Source: Chromobacterium phragmitis
GTDB lineage: Bacteria > Pseudomonadota > Gammaproteobacteria > Burkholderiales > Chromobacteriaceae
Assembly (NCBI RefSeq): GCF_003325475.1
Contig: NZ_CP029495.1
Location: 1,302,001-1,366,000 of the forward strand
Reading direction: 5' to 3'
Length of the DNA: 64,000 nucleotides
Shown: one piece after another, positions 1 through 8,458 of the stretch
How positions within the stretch are numbered: position 1 is the first letter of the stretch
Layout of the letters: each line of letters opens with the position of its first letter
Program-made: the position numbers and the translations under genes
Notes under the pieces: model-generated
What the model saw: the letters and a program-made list of their open reading frames with translations, nothing else
Databases searched by the model: none
What the model was told of the DNA's origin: nothing

Positions 1-718
1 CTGCCACCGTGTATTCGCCAAAATGGAAGATGCTGGCGGCCAGCACCGCGTCGGCATGGCCTTCTTTGACGCCATCCACCAGATGCTGCAGATTGCCGAC
101 GCCGCCGGAGGCTATGACGGGAATGCTCACGGCGTCGGACACCGCTCGCGTCAGCGGCAGATTGAAGCCGGCCTTGGTGCCGTCGCGGTCCATGCTGGTC
201 AGCAGGATTTCGCCGGCGCCCAGCTCCTGCATCTTGCGCGCCCATTCAACGGCGTCCAGCCCGGTGCGGTTGCGGCCGCCATGGGTGAAGATCTCCCAGC
301 GGTCGTTCTCCGGCGTCACCGCCTTGGCGTCCAGCGCGACGACGATGCACTGGTTGCCGAAGTGCTCGGATGCCTCGCGCACGAACTCGGGGTGGGTGAC
401 GGCCGCCGTGTTGATGCTGACCTTGTCCGCGCCGGCGTTGAGCAGGCGGCGGATGTCGGCGACGCTGCGCACGCCGCCGCCCACCGTCAGCGGAATGAAT
501 ACCTGGTCCGCCACCGCCTCGATCACATGCAGGATGATGTCGCGCTGGTCGGAACTGGCTGTGATGTCGAGAAAAGTCAGCTCGTCGGCGCCCTGCTCGT
601 TGTAGCGGCGGGCGATCTCCACCGGATCGCCGGCATCGCGCAGGCCCAGGAAGTTGACGCCCTTGACCACGCGGCCGGCGGTCACGTCCAGACAGGGGAT
701 GATGCGTTTGGCAAGCAT
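1..718 (-). CDS. hisF: Imidazole glycerol phosphate synthase, cyclase subunit (partial, C-terminus beyond window)
   Basis: HisF forms IGP and AICAR from PRFAR, using ammonia supplied by HisH. Read from the ATG at 718, the product begins MLAKRIIPCLDVTAGRVVKG, which places the catalytic Asp at residue 11. A second Asp lies in VVALDAK. The phosphate-binding glycines VGGGVRS and ASGGVG of the (beta/alpha)8 barrel are present. About 239 residues are visible. The family is about 255 long, so only the last few residues are missing at the window edge. It lies 69 bp downstream of hisA in the same direction and is the most distal his gene seen. Confidence 0.96.
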   Translation of the reverse strand, partial: MLAKRIIPCLDVTAGRVVKGVNFLGLRDAGDPVEIARRYNEQGADELTFLDITASSDQRDIILHVIEAVADQVFIPLTVGGGVRSVADIRRLLNAGADKVSINTAAVTHPEFVREASEHFGNQCIVVALDAKAVTPENDRWEIFTHGGRNRTGLDAVEWARKMQELGAGEILLTSMDRDGTKAGFNLPLTRAVSDAVSIPVIASGGVGNLQHLVDGVKEGHADAVLAASIFHFGEYTVA

Positions 719-787
719 GTGCGTTTCCAGAATGCTACAGGCGCGGCGAGCGGCGGGCTTGCCCGCCGTTCGCCGCAGTCAGCCGGC

Positions 788-1528
788 TCAGCCGGCCAGT
801 TCGTCCGCCAGATTCTGCGCGGCGGCGAAATCGATGCTGCCTTCGTAGATCGCGCGGCCGGTGATGGCGCCCTCGATGCCCTCGTCTTCCACCGCGCACA
901 GGGCGCGGATGTCGTCGAGATTGGTCAATCCGCCGGAGGCGATCACCGGAATGGTCAGCGCCTGCGCCAGCTTGACGGTGGCTTCGATGTTGACGCCGGT
1001 CATCATGCCGTCGCGGCCGATGTCGGTGTAGATCACCGAGTTGACGCCGTAGTCTTCGAAACGCTTGGCCAGATCGATCACGTTATGGTTGGTGATCTTG
1101 GCCCAGCCGTCGATCGCCACCATGCCGTCCTTGGCGTCCAGTCCGACGATGACCTGGCCGGGAAAGGCGTCGCAGGCATCGTGCAGAAAGCCCGGCGTCT
1201 TGACCGCGGCGGTGCCGATGATCACGTAGGACAGGCCCATGTCGAGGTAGGCCTCGATGGTGTCCAGGTCGCGGATGCCGCCGCCCAACTGCACCGGCAT
1301 GTCGTCGCCGACTTCGCCTAGGATGTCGCGGATCACCGACAGGTTTTTGGGTTTGCCGGCGAAAGCGCCGTTGAGGTCCACCAAATGCAGGCGTCGCGCG
1401 CCCTGGTCGCGCCAGTGGGCGGCAACCTTGACCGGATCGTCGGAGAAGATGGTGGCGTCGTCCATCGCGCCCTGTCTCAGGCGCACGCATTGACCGTCTT
1501 TCAGGTCTATCGCGGGTATCAGCAGCAT
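788..1528 (-). CDS. hisA: ProFAR isomerase (HisA)
   Basis: This (beta/alpha)8-barrel enzyme performs the Amadori isomerisation of ProFAR to PRFAR, the substrate of HisF/HisH. The 246-residue product starts MLLIPAIDLKDGQCVRL, with catalytic Asp8. It has the second catalytic Asp in YTDIGRDGM and the phosphate-binding motifs QLGGGIRD and ASGGL. The length is normal. It sits between hisH (21 bp upstream) and hisF, the usual order, and is presumably part of one his transcript. Confidence 0.97.
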   Translation of the reverse strand: MLLIPAIDLKDGQCVRLRQGAMDDATIFSDDPVKVAAHWRDQGARRLHLVDLNGAFAGKPKNLSVIRDILGEVGDDMPVQLGGGIRDLDTIEAYLDMGLSYVIIGTAAVKTPGFLHDACDAFPGQVIVGLDAKDGMVAIDGWAKITNHNVIDLAKRFEDYGVNSVIYTDIGRDGMMTGVNIEATVKLAQALTIPVIASGGLTNLDDIRALCAVEDEGIEGAITGRAIYEGSIDFAAAQNLADELAG

Positions 1529-1549
1529 GGTGCTAAATCGAAACGTGAG

Positions 1550-2188
1550 TTAAACATTGCCGTCCCAGGCCAGGAAGTTCTTCATCATCTGAAGTCCGGC
1601 CCGGTGGCTCTTTTCGGTGTGGAACTGCGTGGCGAATATATTGCCACGCCCGACGATGCAGGCAAACCGCTCGGGATAATCTGTTTCCGCGAGCGTCAGC
1701 GCCGCGTCGGCCGGCGCGAAATGGTAGCTGTGGACGAAATAGAAGCGCTCGCCGTCGGCGATGCCGGCGAACAAGGGATGGGACCGGCGCTGGTAAACCT
1801 GGTTCCAACCCATGTGCGGCACTTTGAGCCGCTCGCCCGCGGCGGCGAGATCGTCCGCGAAACGCACCACCTGGCCCGGGAACAGCCCCAAGCCGGCGGT
1901 ATCGCCCTCTTCGCTATGTTCGAACAATAGTTGCGCGCCGACGCAGATTCCAAAAAACGGCTTGTTCTGCGTAGTTTCACGCACCGCGTCGGCCAGGCCG
2001 TGGCGGTTCAGCTCGCGCATGCAATCGGGCATCGCGCCCTGGCCGGGGAAGACCACCTTGTCGGCCTTCACCACGGCTTCCGGATCGCGGGTCAGGAAAA
2101 TATCGGCGCCGTTTTCGTTGACGGCCTGCAGGGACTTCAGCACCGAGTGCAGATTGCCCATGCCGTAATCAATCACTGCGACTTTCAT
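1550..2188 (-). CDS. hisH: Imidazole glycerol phosphate synthase, glutamine amidotransferase subunit
   Basis: HisH is the class I glutaminase that passes ammonia to HisF. The 212-residue product begins MKVAVIDYGMGN. The nucleophile is Cys82 in GICVGAQLLFE, and the His/Glu of the triad lie in TQFHTEKSH near the C-terminus. The ATG at 2188 overlaps the hisB stop codon by 4 bp (ATGA). That fixes this start over an upstream in-frame one and implies translational coupling to hisB. Confidence 0.97.
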   Translation of the reverse strand: MKVAVIDYGMGNLHSVLKSLQAVNENGADIFLTRDPEAVVKADKVVFPGQGAMPDCMRELNRHGLADAVRETTQNKPFFGICVGAQLLFEHSEEGDTAGLGLFPGQVVRFADDLAAAGERLKVPHMGWNQVYQRRSHPLFAGIADGERFYFVHSYHFAPADAALTLAETDYPERFACIVGRGNIFATQFHTEKSHRAGLQMMKNFLAWDGNV

Positions 2189-2778
2189 GCGGAGAGCGTC
2201 CCCTTGGTGGACGGCGTGATGCCGGCCATCCGTTCGTCGCGCTCGCAAGCCATCCGCAGCGCGCGGCCGAAAGCCTTGAAGATGGTCTCGGCCTGGTGAT
2301 GGCTGTTGTGGCCGCGCAAATTGTCGATATGCAGCGTCGCCATGCTGTGGTTGACGAAGCCGTGGAAAAATTCGGAGAACAAATCCACGTCGAACTGGCC
2401 GATGCTGGCGCGAGTGTAATCGACGTTGTAAACCAGGCCGGGACGGCCGGACAGGTCGATCACCACCCGGCTCAAAGCCTCGTCCAGCGGCACGTAGGCG
2501 TGGCCGTAGCGGCGGATGCCCTTCTTGTCGCCGATGGCTTTGGCGAAAGCCTGGCCCAGCGTGATGCCGATGTCTTCCACTGTGTGGTGGGCGTCGATAT
2601 GCAGGTCGCCCGCCGCCTGGACATCGAGGTCGATCAGGCCATGGCGGGCGATCTGGTCCATCATGTGGTCGAGAAAGGGCACGCCGGTTTCAAAACGGCC
2701 GACGCCGGTGCCGTCCAGATTCAAGGACACCGTGATCTGGGTTTCCAGCGTGTTGCGGGTGACGGTTGCGGTTCTCAT
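2185..2778 (-). CDS. hisB: Imidazoleglycerol-phosphate dehydratase (monofunctional HisB)
   Basis: This enzyme dehydrates IGP to imidazole-acetol phosphate. The 197-residue product begins MRTATVTRNTLETQI. It carries the metal-binding histidine motifs FLDHMMDQIARHG, DAHHTVEDIGI and NSHHQAETIFKAFGRAL. There is no N-terminal histidinol-phosphate phosphatase domain, so it is the stand-alone form rather than the enterobacterial bifunctional one. The histidinol phosphatase must therefore be encoded elsewhere. The start at 2778 lies 4 bp after the hisC stop. Confidence 0.97.
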   Translation of the reverse strand: MRTATVTRNTLETQITVSLNLDGTGVGRFETGVPFLDHMMDQIARHGLIDLDVQAAGDLHIDAHHTVEDIGITLGQAFAKAIGDKKGIRRYGHAYVPLDEALSRVVIDLSGRPGLVYNVDYTRASIGQFDVDLFSEFFHGFVNHSMATLHIDNLRGHNSHHQAETIFKAFGRALRMACERDERMAGITPSTKGTLSA

Positions 2779-2782
2779 GGCT

Positions 2783-3853
2783 TCAAGCGAAAAAACGTTG
2801 GATGGCGGACAGCAGCGCGGCGTTTTCATCCGGACTGCCCACGGTCAGGCGCAAGCAGTTTTCCAACAGCGGGTGGCTGCCATGCAACTGCTTGATCAGA
2901 ATGCCGGACGCCTTCAGATGCTGGAACAGCGCCGGCGCGTCCGGCGCGCGGACGGTGACGAAGTTGGCTTCGGACGGGAACGTCGTCAAGGCAGGCAAGG
3001 CGGCCAGCGCCTCGAACAGCCGCGCGCGCTCGGCGCGCAGTTCGGCGGCCTGGCTATTGAACACCCCCAGGTGCCTGAGCGCGAAACGGGCGGCAGCCAG
3101 CGTCAGCACATTGACGTTGTAAGGCGGCCGCACCTTGTTGAGCTCCGCGATCCAGGCCGGACTGGCGGCGGCGTACCCCAGGCGGATGCCGGCCAGGCCC
3201 AGCTTGGACAGCGTGCGCATCACCAGCAGGTTGTCCAGCTCGCCGGCCAGGTCCATGAAACTGTCGGAAGAAAAGCTCTGATACGCTTCGTCCACCACCA
3301 CCAGGCCCGGCGCGGCGCGGCAGATGGCCATCACCTCGTCGCGGGCGTAGCGCGGCCCGGTGGGATTGTTGGGGTAGGACACGAACACCGTCGCCGGCCG
3401 TTCCCGCTCGATGGCGGCGAGCGTGGCCGGCAAATCCAGCGTGAAGTCCTCGCGCAGCGGCACGCCGACGTACTGCAGGCCGGAGAACAGCGCGTTCATC
3501 TTGTACATCACGAACGAGGGCTCCAGCGCCAGCAGCTTGGCGCCGGGGCGCGCCAGCGCCTGGGCGATCAGCGTGATCAACTCGTCCGAACCGTTGCCTA
3601 GGAGGATGTCGGCGGCGGCGGGGATGGAGAACGCGGCGCGCAGATCGTCCTTCAGGCCGCCGCCGTTGGCGTCCGGATAGCGGTTCAGCGCCACCTGGGC
3701 CAGTTCGGCGGCCAGCTCGTGCTGCAGCTCGATCGGCAGCGGCCACGGGTTTTCCATCGCGTCCAGCTTGATCAGGCCCTGGGCGTCGGCAACGTGATAG
3801 GCGCCGATGGCGGCGATTTCCGGCCGCACCAGTTGTTGCACAGTCAGTTTCAT
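2783..3853 (-). CDS. hisC: Histidinol-phosphate aminotransferase
   Basis: This PLP enzyme transaminates imidazole-acetol phosphate to histidinol phosphate. The 356-residue fold type I aminotransferase begins MKLTVQQLVRPEI. The Schiff-base lysine lies in RTLSKLGLAGIRLGYA. The cofactor-contacting motifs SYPNNPTGP and VVDEAYQSF, and the substrate-binding region ending in NCLRLTVG, are visible. It is followed at 4 bp by hisB. A gene for a periplasmic binding protein separates it from hisD. Confidence 0.96.
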   Translation of the reverse strand: MKLTVQQLVRPEIAAIGAYHVADAQGLIKLDAMENPWPLPIELQHELAAELAQVALNRYPDANGGGLKDDLRAAFSIPAAADILLGNGSDELITLIAQALARPGAKLLALEPSFVMYKMNALFSGLQYVGVPLREDFTLDLPATLAAIERERPATVFVSYPNNPTGPRYARDEVMAICRAAPGLVVVDEAYQSFSSDSFMDLAGELDNLLVMRTLSKLGLAGIRLGYAAASPAWIAELNKVRPPYNVNVLTLAAARFALRHLGVFNSQAAELRAERARLFEALAALPALTTFPSEANFVTVRAPDAPALFQHLKASGILIKQLHGSHPLLENCLRLTVGSPDENAALLSAIQRFFA

Positions 3854-3932
3854 TTCTCTTTCTCGTCCCATGCCGATCGCGCGGCGCGCGCCAAGCCGGA
3901 ACGTCCATCCTACAAGTTTCGCCGGCTTTGGG

Positions 3933-4919
3933 CTACTCGACCCAATGCGCCTTGCGCGCCACCGGCGGCGGCAGCGTCAGACCGGCGCGCGACAGCTCGC
4001 TGCGGCTGAACAGGTATTCGCCCTCCGACGGCGTGACCGGAAACAGAGAGGATAGGTTGCGATTCTCGAACAACACCGCCTTGGCCATCCGCGCGGCCTC
4101 CAGGCCCTGCTCGCGCCCGGTCAGCACTCTGCCGCCTATGGTCTTGCCCTTGCCCACCGCGAAGTTCCAGAACGCGAACATCGGCAGCTTGCTGTTGGCC
4201 GCGGTCCAGCGCATCACCTCGTCGCTGGGCACCACCTTGCCGCTGTCGTCGCGCAGGGTGAAATACAGGCCCACCCAGATCGCCTGGTAGCGTTGCGGCG
4301 CTTGCAGGATGCGCTGCTGCCACTCGGCGAAAGTGGCGGGCTGGGCGATGTCGACATCGATGTTTCCCAGACGGATGCTGTCTCGGCCGATGAAGGTTTC
4401 GTCGCGGATGATGCGCGAGGTCAGATCGCTGTCGAACATGGCCAGCGCGCGCTTCAGGCCGGGGACGATATGCCCCAGCTCGAAGATGTTGCGCAAGATC
4501 AGCGGCCGCTCCAGCACCCCGCTGAGATTGCTGGGCGTGGACTGGAAATAATTGCGCGGATTGTTGTTGATGCCGAGGTAAATCACGGGCATGCCGGACT
4601 CTGCCAGCTTGCTGCCTACCAGTTGTAACGCGGCGTCGTCGCCTACGATGACAAGATCCGGCTGAAACGCCGCGATCCGCTTGCGCGCCTCGTCGGCGCG
4701 GACCAGCACCTGCTCGCGCGGCAGGCGCTTGCTGTCCAGCGTGTATACCGCCAGCTCGCAGCGCGGCGACAACTTCTCGAACAAGGCGGCGCGGTAATCG
4801 TGATCCCATTGGTAGTCGCTGTGGTAACTCTCCAGCAGAAACACCTTCTTTTCCGCGCCGAACGCCGCCGCGGCCAGGCACAGCAGGCCTGCCGCCAACC
4901 AGACCAGTCCTTTTGCCAT
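3933..4919 (-). CDS. Periplasmic substrate-binding protein (ABC_sub_bind / TrpX-like) inserted in the his cluster
   Basis: The 328-residue product has a signal peptide (hydrophobic residues 4-18, cleavage near AFGA-EKK) followed by a two-lobed binding-protein fold. Motifs include VFLLESYHSDYQWD, DLVIVGDDAALQLV, MPVIYLGINNNPR and MFAFWNFAVGKG. These resemble the ABC substrate-binding superfamily that also serves as a sensor domain in some kinases and GGDEF proteins. No permease or ATPase gene is adjacent. The ATG at 4919 has GGAGG about 7 nt upstream; a GTG two codons earlier is less likely. It lies in the same orientation as hisD (88 bp upstream) and hisC (79 bp downstream). The ligand is unknown. 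Confidence 0.75.
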   Translation of the reverse strand: MAKGLVWLAAGLLCLAAAAFGAEKKVFLLESYHSDYQWDHDYRAALFEKLSPRCELAVYTLDSKRLPREQVLVRADEARKRIAAFQPDLVIVGDDAALQLVGSKLAESGMPVIYLGINNNPRNYFQSTPSNLSGVLERPLILRNIFELGHIVPGLKRALAMFDSDLTSRIIRDETFIGRDSIRLGNIDVDIAQPATFAEWQQRILQAPQRYQAIWVGLYFTLRDDSGKVVPSDEVMRWTAANSKLPMFAFWNFAVGKGKTIGGRVLTGREQGLEAARMAKAVLFENRNLSSLFPVTPSEGEYLFSRSELSRAGLTLPPPVARKAHWVE

Positions 4920-5007
4920 CTCCACCCCTCCGCCGGTTCATCCAGCTTTCAGGGTAGAAGACCGGCGGCGAAACCGTCAGCCTGAGCGCTACGCCGTCAG
5001 CGGCGGC

Positions 5008-6300
5008 TCAATCCTCTAGCCGCAGCTCCGCGGCGCGGGCATGGGCGCTCAGCCCTTCGCCGCGCGCCAGCAGGCTGGCGATGCGGCCCAGCTTCTGCGC
5101 GCCGGCCTGCGACACGCGAATCAGGCTGCTGCGCTTCTGGAAGTCGTACACGCCCAGCGGACTGGCGAAGCGCGCGGTGCGGCTGGTCGGCAGCACGTGG
5201 TTGGGACCGGCGCAGTAGTCGCCCAGGCTTTCCGAGGTGAAGCGGCCCATGAAAATGGCGCCGGCGTGGCGCAATCGCGGCAGCAGGGCAGCGGGATCGG
5301 CCACCGACAATTCCAGGTGCTCCGGCGCGATATAGTTGCTGATCTCGCAGGCCTCGGCCAAATCGCGCACTTGGATCAGCGCGCCGCGGTTGCCCAGGCT
5401 GGCCTCGATGATGGCGCGGCGCGGCATGGACGGCAGCAGCCTGGCGATGCTGGCCTCCACCTGGGCAATGTAGTCCGCCGACGGACACAGCAGGATGGCC
5501 TGGGCGATCTCATCGTGTTCGGCCTGGCTGAACAGGTCCATCGCCACCCAGTCCGGATCGGTGTCGCCGTCGCAGATCACCAGGATCTCGGACGGGCCGG
5601 CCACCATGTCGATGCCCACCACGCCGAACACGCGGCGCTTGGCGGCGGCGACGTAGGTGTTGCCCGGCCCGGTGATCTTGTCCACCTGCGGCACGGTCTC
5701 CGTGCCATAGGCCAGCGCGGCCACCGCCTGAGCGCCGCCGACAGTGAACACCTTGTCCACGCCGGCGATATAGGCCGCGGCCAATACCAAGTCGTTGCGC
5801 TCGCCTCCCGGCGTCGGCACCACCATGATGATTTCGCCCACGCCTGCCACCTTGGCCGGCATCGCGTTCATCAGCACAGAACTGGGATAGGCGGCCTTGC
5901 CGCCCGGCACGTAGATGCCGACGCGGTCCAGCGGCGTGACTTGCTGGCCCAGCAGGGTGCCGTCTTCGTCCTCATAACTCCAGCTGTGCGCCAGCTGCTT
6001 CTCGTGGTAGCGGCGCACGCGCTCGGCGGCGGCGGACAGCGCGTCGCGCACATCGGCCGGCAGACGCCCCCAGGCGGCTTCCAACTGCTCGCGGCTGAGC
6101 GTCAAATCGGCCATGCCGGCCGCCTGCATGCGGTCGAAACGGTTGGTGTGCTCCACCAGCGCCGCGTCGCCGCGATGATGGACATCGGCGCAGATGGACG
6201 CCACGGCGGCGTCCACGGCAGGGTCCTGCGCGGTTTCAAAAGCCAGCAGCGCGTGCAGGCGCTCAGCGAAGTCGGGCTGGGAGGAGGACAGTTTCAACAT
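5008..6300 (-). CDS. hisD: Histidinol dehydrogenase
   Basis: HisD catalyses the two NAD-dependent oxidations from histidinol to histidine. The 430-residue product starts MLKLSSSQPDF. It shows the family signature around ITGPGNTYVAAAKR, zinc ligands in SQAEHDEIAQ, and the catalytic Glu-His pair in IAPEHLELSV. The NAD-binding region is rich in VGGAQAVAALAYG. The length is normal. It is preceded by hisG with an 87-bp gap. Confidence 0.97.
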   Translation of the reverse strand: MLKLSSSQPDFAERLHALLAFETAQDPAVDAAVASICADVHHRGDAALVEHTNRFDRMQAAGMADLTLSREQLEAAWGRLPADVRDALSAAAERVRRYHEKQLAHSWSYEDEDGTLLGQQVTPLDRVGIYVPGGKAAYPSSVLMNAMPAKVAGVGEIIMVVPTPGGERNDLVLAAAYIAGVDKVFTVGGAQAVAALAYGTETVPQVDKITGPGNTYVAAAKRRVFGVVGIDMVAGPSEILVICDGDTDPDWVAMDLFSQAEHDEIAQAILLCPSADYIAQVEASIARLLPSMPRRAIIEASLGNRGALIQVRDLAEACEISNYIAPEHLELSVADPAALLPRLRHAGAIFMGRFTSESLGDYCAGPNHVLPTSRTARFASPLGVYDFQKRSSLIRVSQAGAQKLGRIASLLARGEGLSAHARAAELRLED

Positions 6301-6387
6301 GGTGGTTCTCTGACGTAAAGCCTGGATATTGGCCAACGCCGGCCGCCCTATCCTGGTTGACCGGCATGTCGGGCCACGGGAGAGCGA

Positions 6388-7029
6388 TCAGGCTGGCACC
6401 GCGCCGGCGAAAGCGTCCAGCACCGGCTGGATCGCGTCGTACTTGAGCTTCAACGCGGCCTGGTTCACCACCAGACGCGAACTGATGTCGATAATGTGTT
6501 CGACCGCCGCCAGCTTGTTGGCGCGCAGCGTGCCGCCGGTGGACACCAGATCGACGATGGCGTCGGCCAGGCCGACCAGCGGCGCCAGCTCCATCGAGCC
6601 GTACAGCTTGATGATGTCGACGTGCACGCCCTTCTTGGCGAAGTGTTCGCGCGCGATCTGCGGATATTTGGTGGCGATTTTCAGCCGCGCGCCGCGCCGC
6701 ACCGCCGCGTCGTAGTCGAATCCTTCCTGCACCGCCACCATCATCTTGCACTTGGCGATGTTCAGATCCAGCGGCTGATACAGGCCCGCGCCGCCGTGCT
6801 CGATCAGCACATCGCGGCCGGCGATGCCGAGGTCGGCCGCGCCGTATTGCACATAGGTGGGCACGTCGGACGCGCGCACGATCACCAGCTGCACCTCGGG
6901 GTGGTTGGTGCCGATGATCAGCTTGCGCGACGACTCGGGATTTTCCGCCGGAACGATGCCGGCCGCCGCCAGCAAGGGCAGCGTTTCTTCAAAAATGCGG
7001 CCCTTGGACAGGGCGATGGTCAGCTTCAT
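6388..7029 (-). CDS. hisG: ATP phosphoribosyltransferase, short form (HisG-S)
   Basis: This enzyme commits ATP and PRPP to histidine synthesis. The 213-residue product starts MKLTIALSKGRIFEETLP. It contains the PRPP-binding signature DAIVDLVSTGGTLRANKL and the substrate segment RASDVPTYVQYGAADLGI. It ends without the roughly 80-residue regulatory domain of long HisG. Short forms need HisZ, a HisRS-like regulatory subunit, which is not encoded in this window. It is the first his gene here. Its start is 37 bp from the stop of the upstream PilZ-protein gene. Confidence 0.95.
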   Translation of the reverse strand: MKLTIALSKGRIFEETLPLLAAAGIVPAENPESSRKLIIGTNHPEVQLVIVRASDVPTYVQYGAADLGIAGRDVLIEHGGAGLYQPLDLNIAKCKMMVAVQEGFDYDAAVRRGARLKIATKYPQIAREHFAKKGVHVDIIKLYGSMELAPLVGLADAIVDLVSTGGTLRANKLAAVEHIIDISSRLVVNQAALKLKYDAIQPVLDAFAGAVPA

Positions 7030-7066
7030 GATGTTCAACTGCTAAAAGAATTCTGTTAAGACGGGA

Positions 7067-7834
7067 TCAACCCACCATTGCGCGGCGCTCGCGCTCAAGG
7101 AAGCCGACATAGCGCTGGATCATGGTTTCCATCGGCGCGGTCAGGTTCAGATAAGAGCAACCGATACGCATCGCGTCGTTGCCGTTGCGCATGCGGGCGG
7201 TCAGCCTGTGCCTCACTTCCAGACCCAAGCTGAGCGTGCCGTAAGACTTCAGGTCTATCGAGCATTGCCGGTACTGTTGGCCGATATCGAAGCCAGGCGT
7301 GTCCAGTCCAGGCAACCACAGGCTCATCCCGCCTAAGCTGATGTCGAACAGCGCCAAGTCGATCGCTCGCTGGCCGTAATCGCCGAAGTGGCAGAATACC
7401 GGCGAGCTGAGCGGCGTCTGGATGCGGAAGAATTCGCGCCGCTGCAGCTTGATCACCTGTTCCGGCAGCTTGCACTGAAAAGCCGGCCGTCCCTCCAGCA
7501 TCACTTTGCCAACCTGGCCGGTGACGAACTGGGTCTTGACGCCCTCAGGCGAACAAACGAATACATTGCGCTCGCTGTTCAGCAGTTGGGCGTTGGTTTC
7601 CTCTTCCGAGCCCCAATCGAAGGTGAACAGACCCATCTGGTAGTCCACCTCCAGCAGCCGGGTCAGGATGAAATTCTTCCCCTTATTGGCGAACACCGTC
7701 ACCATGTGGCCGTGTTTGGCGATACCGGACAAGTGCTGCGCGATTTCGGCCGGCGAACTCAGGGTGAACTTGGCCAGATCCAGCGGCTGGTGCGAGCTTG
7801 CCGGCGCGCCGCCAGGCATATTGTCGTTGCTCAC
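7067..7834 (-). CDS. YcgR-like flagellar brake protein with PilZ domain
   Basis: The 255-residue cytosolic protein has an N-terminal YcgR-type beta domain (roughly residues 20-120) and a C-terminal PilZ domain. The c-di-GMP-binding motifs are intact: QRREFFRIQT (RRxxxR type) and DISLGGMSLW (DxSxxG). In the family this architecture slows flagellar rotation or biases it when c-di-GMP is high. It lies between the oxidase genes and hisG on the same strand and is not functionally related to either in an obvious way. Confidence 0.88.
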   Translation of the reverse strand: MSNDNMPGGAPASSHQPLDLAKFTLSSPAEIAQHLSGIAKHGHMVTVFANKGKNFILTRLLEVDYQMGLFTFDWGSEEETNAQLLNSERNVFVCSPEGVKTQFVTGQVGKVMLEGRPAFQCKLPEQVIKLQRREFFRIQTPLSSPVFCHFGDYGQRAIDLALFDISLGGMSLWLPGLDTPGFDIGQQYRQCSIDLKSYGTLSLGLEVRHRLTARMRNGNDAMRIGCSYLNLTAPMETMIQRYVGFLERERRAMVG

Positions 7835-7879
7835 GATATTCCGGCTTTCATGTCTGCGAGGTTGAGTGATACGCCAAGT

Positions 7880-8458
7880 TTAGCGTAACAACTGCCGGAT
7901 ATCATAAGCAAGGTTGGCCGCTGGCGTGCCGTACGCCTCATACACTCGCAGCTTGCCTTCCTTGTCCAGCAGATAAGAGCCGGCGCTATGATCGACAGTG
8001 TAGCCGCCCTCCTCATTCTTCACCTTCTGCGCCACCACTTTATACTGTTTCATCACCTTCTCGACCTCCGCCTCGCCGCCGCTCATACCGATGAATCGCT
8101 TGTCGAAGTGGGGCACGTAGCCGGCCAATACCTGCGGCGTGTCGCGTTCAGGATCCACGCTGACGAAAAGCACCTGCACCTTGTCGCCATCGGTCCCAAG
8201 TTGCTTCATCACCGACGCGTACTCCAGCATCGTGGTCGGACACACATCCGGACAGTTGGTGTAGCCGAAGAACAGGGCCACCACTTTGCCGCGGAACTCA
8301 GCCAGGCTGCGCGGCTTGCCATGGAAGTCCGTCAGCGTGAAATCCCCGCCCATCGAAGCGTCTTCGATGGAGGTGCCCTTGAAATCGATTTTCTGCGCGC
8401 AGGCGGACAGGACCAACGCGGCGAACAAACCTAGCAAACACTTCAGGAATCGGGACAT
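7880..8458 (-). CDS. SCO1/SenC copper chaperone for cytochrome oxidase
   Basis: This is a membrane-anchored thioredoxin-fold protein that delivers copper to, or reduces, the CuA site of oxidase subunit II. The 192-residue product begins MSRFLKCLLG and has a lipoprotein signal ending LSAC (Cys20). The copper ligands are the CxxxC of TNCPDVCPTT and the distal His of YTVDHSAGSY. The ATG at 8458 overlaps the ctaB stop codon by one base (TGATG), so the two are translationally linked at the end of the oxidase operon. Confidence 0.94.
   Translation of the reverse strand: MSRFLKCLLGLFAALVLSACAQKIDFKGTSIEDASMGGDFTLTDFHGKPRSLAEFRGKVVALFFGYTNCPDVCPTTMLEYASVMKQLGTDGDKVQVLFVSVDPERDTPQVLAGYVPHFDKRFIGMSGGEAEVEKVMKQYKVVAQKVKNEEGGYTVDHSAGSYLLDKEGKLRVYEAYGTPAANLAYDIRQLLR

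Noticed and set aside
2185..2778. HisB lacking the phosphatase domain
   Set aside because: Monofunctional HisB is the usual form outside enterobacteria and relatives; it is not a truncation.
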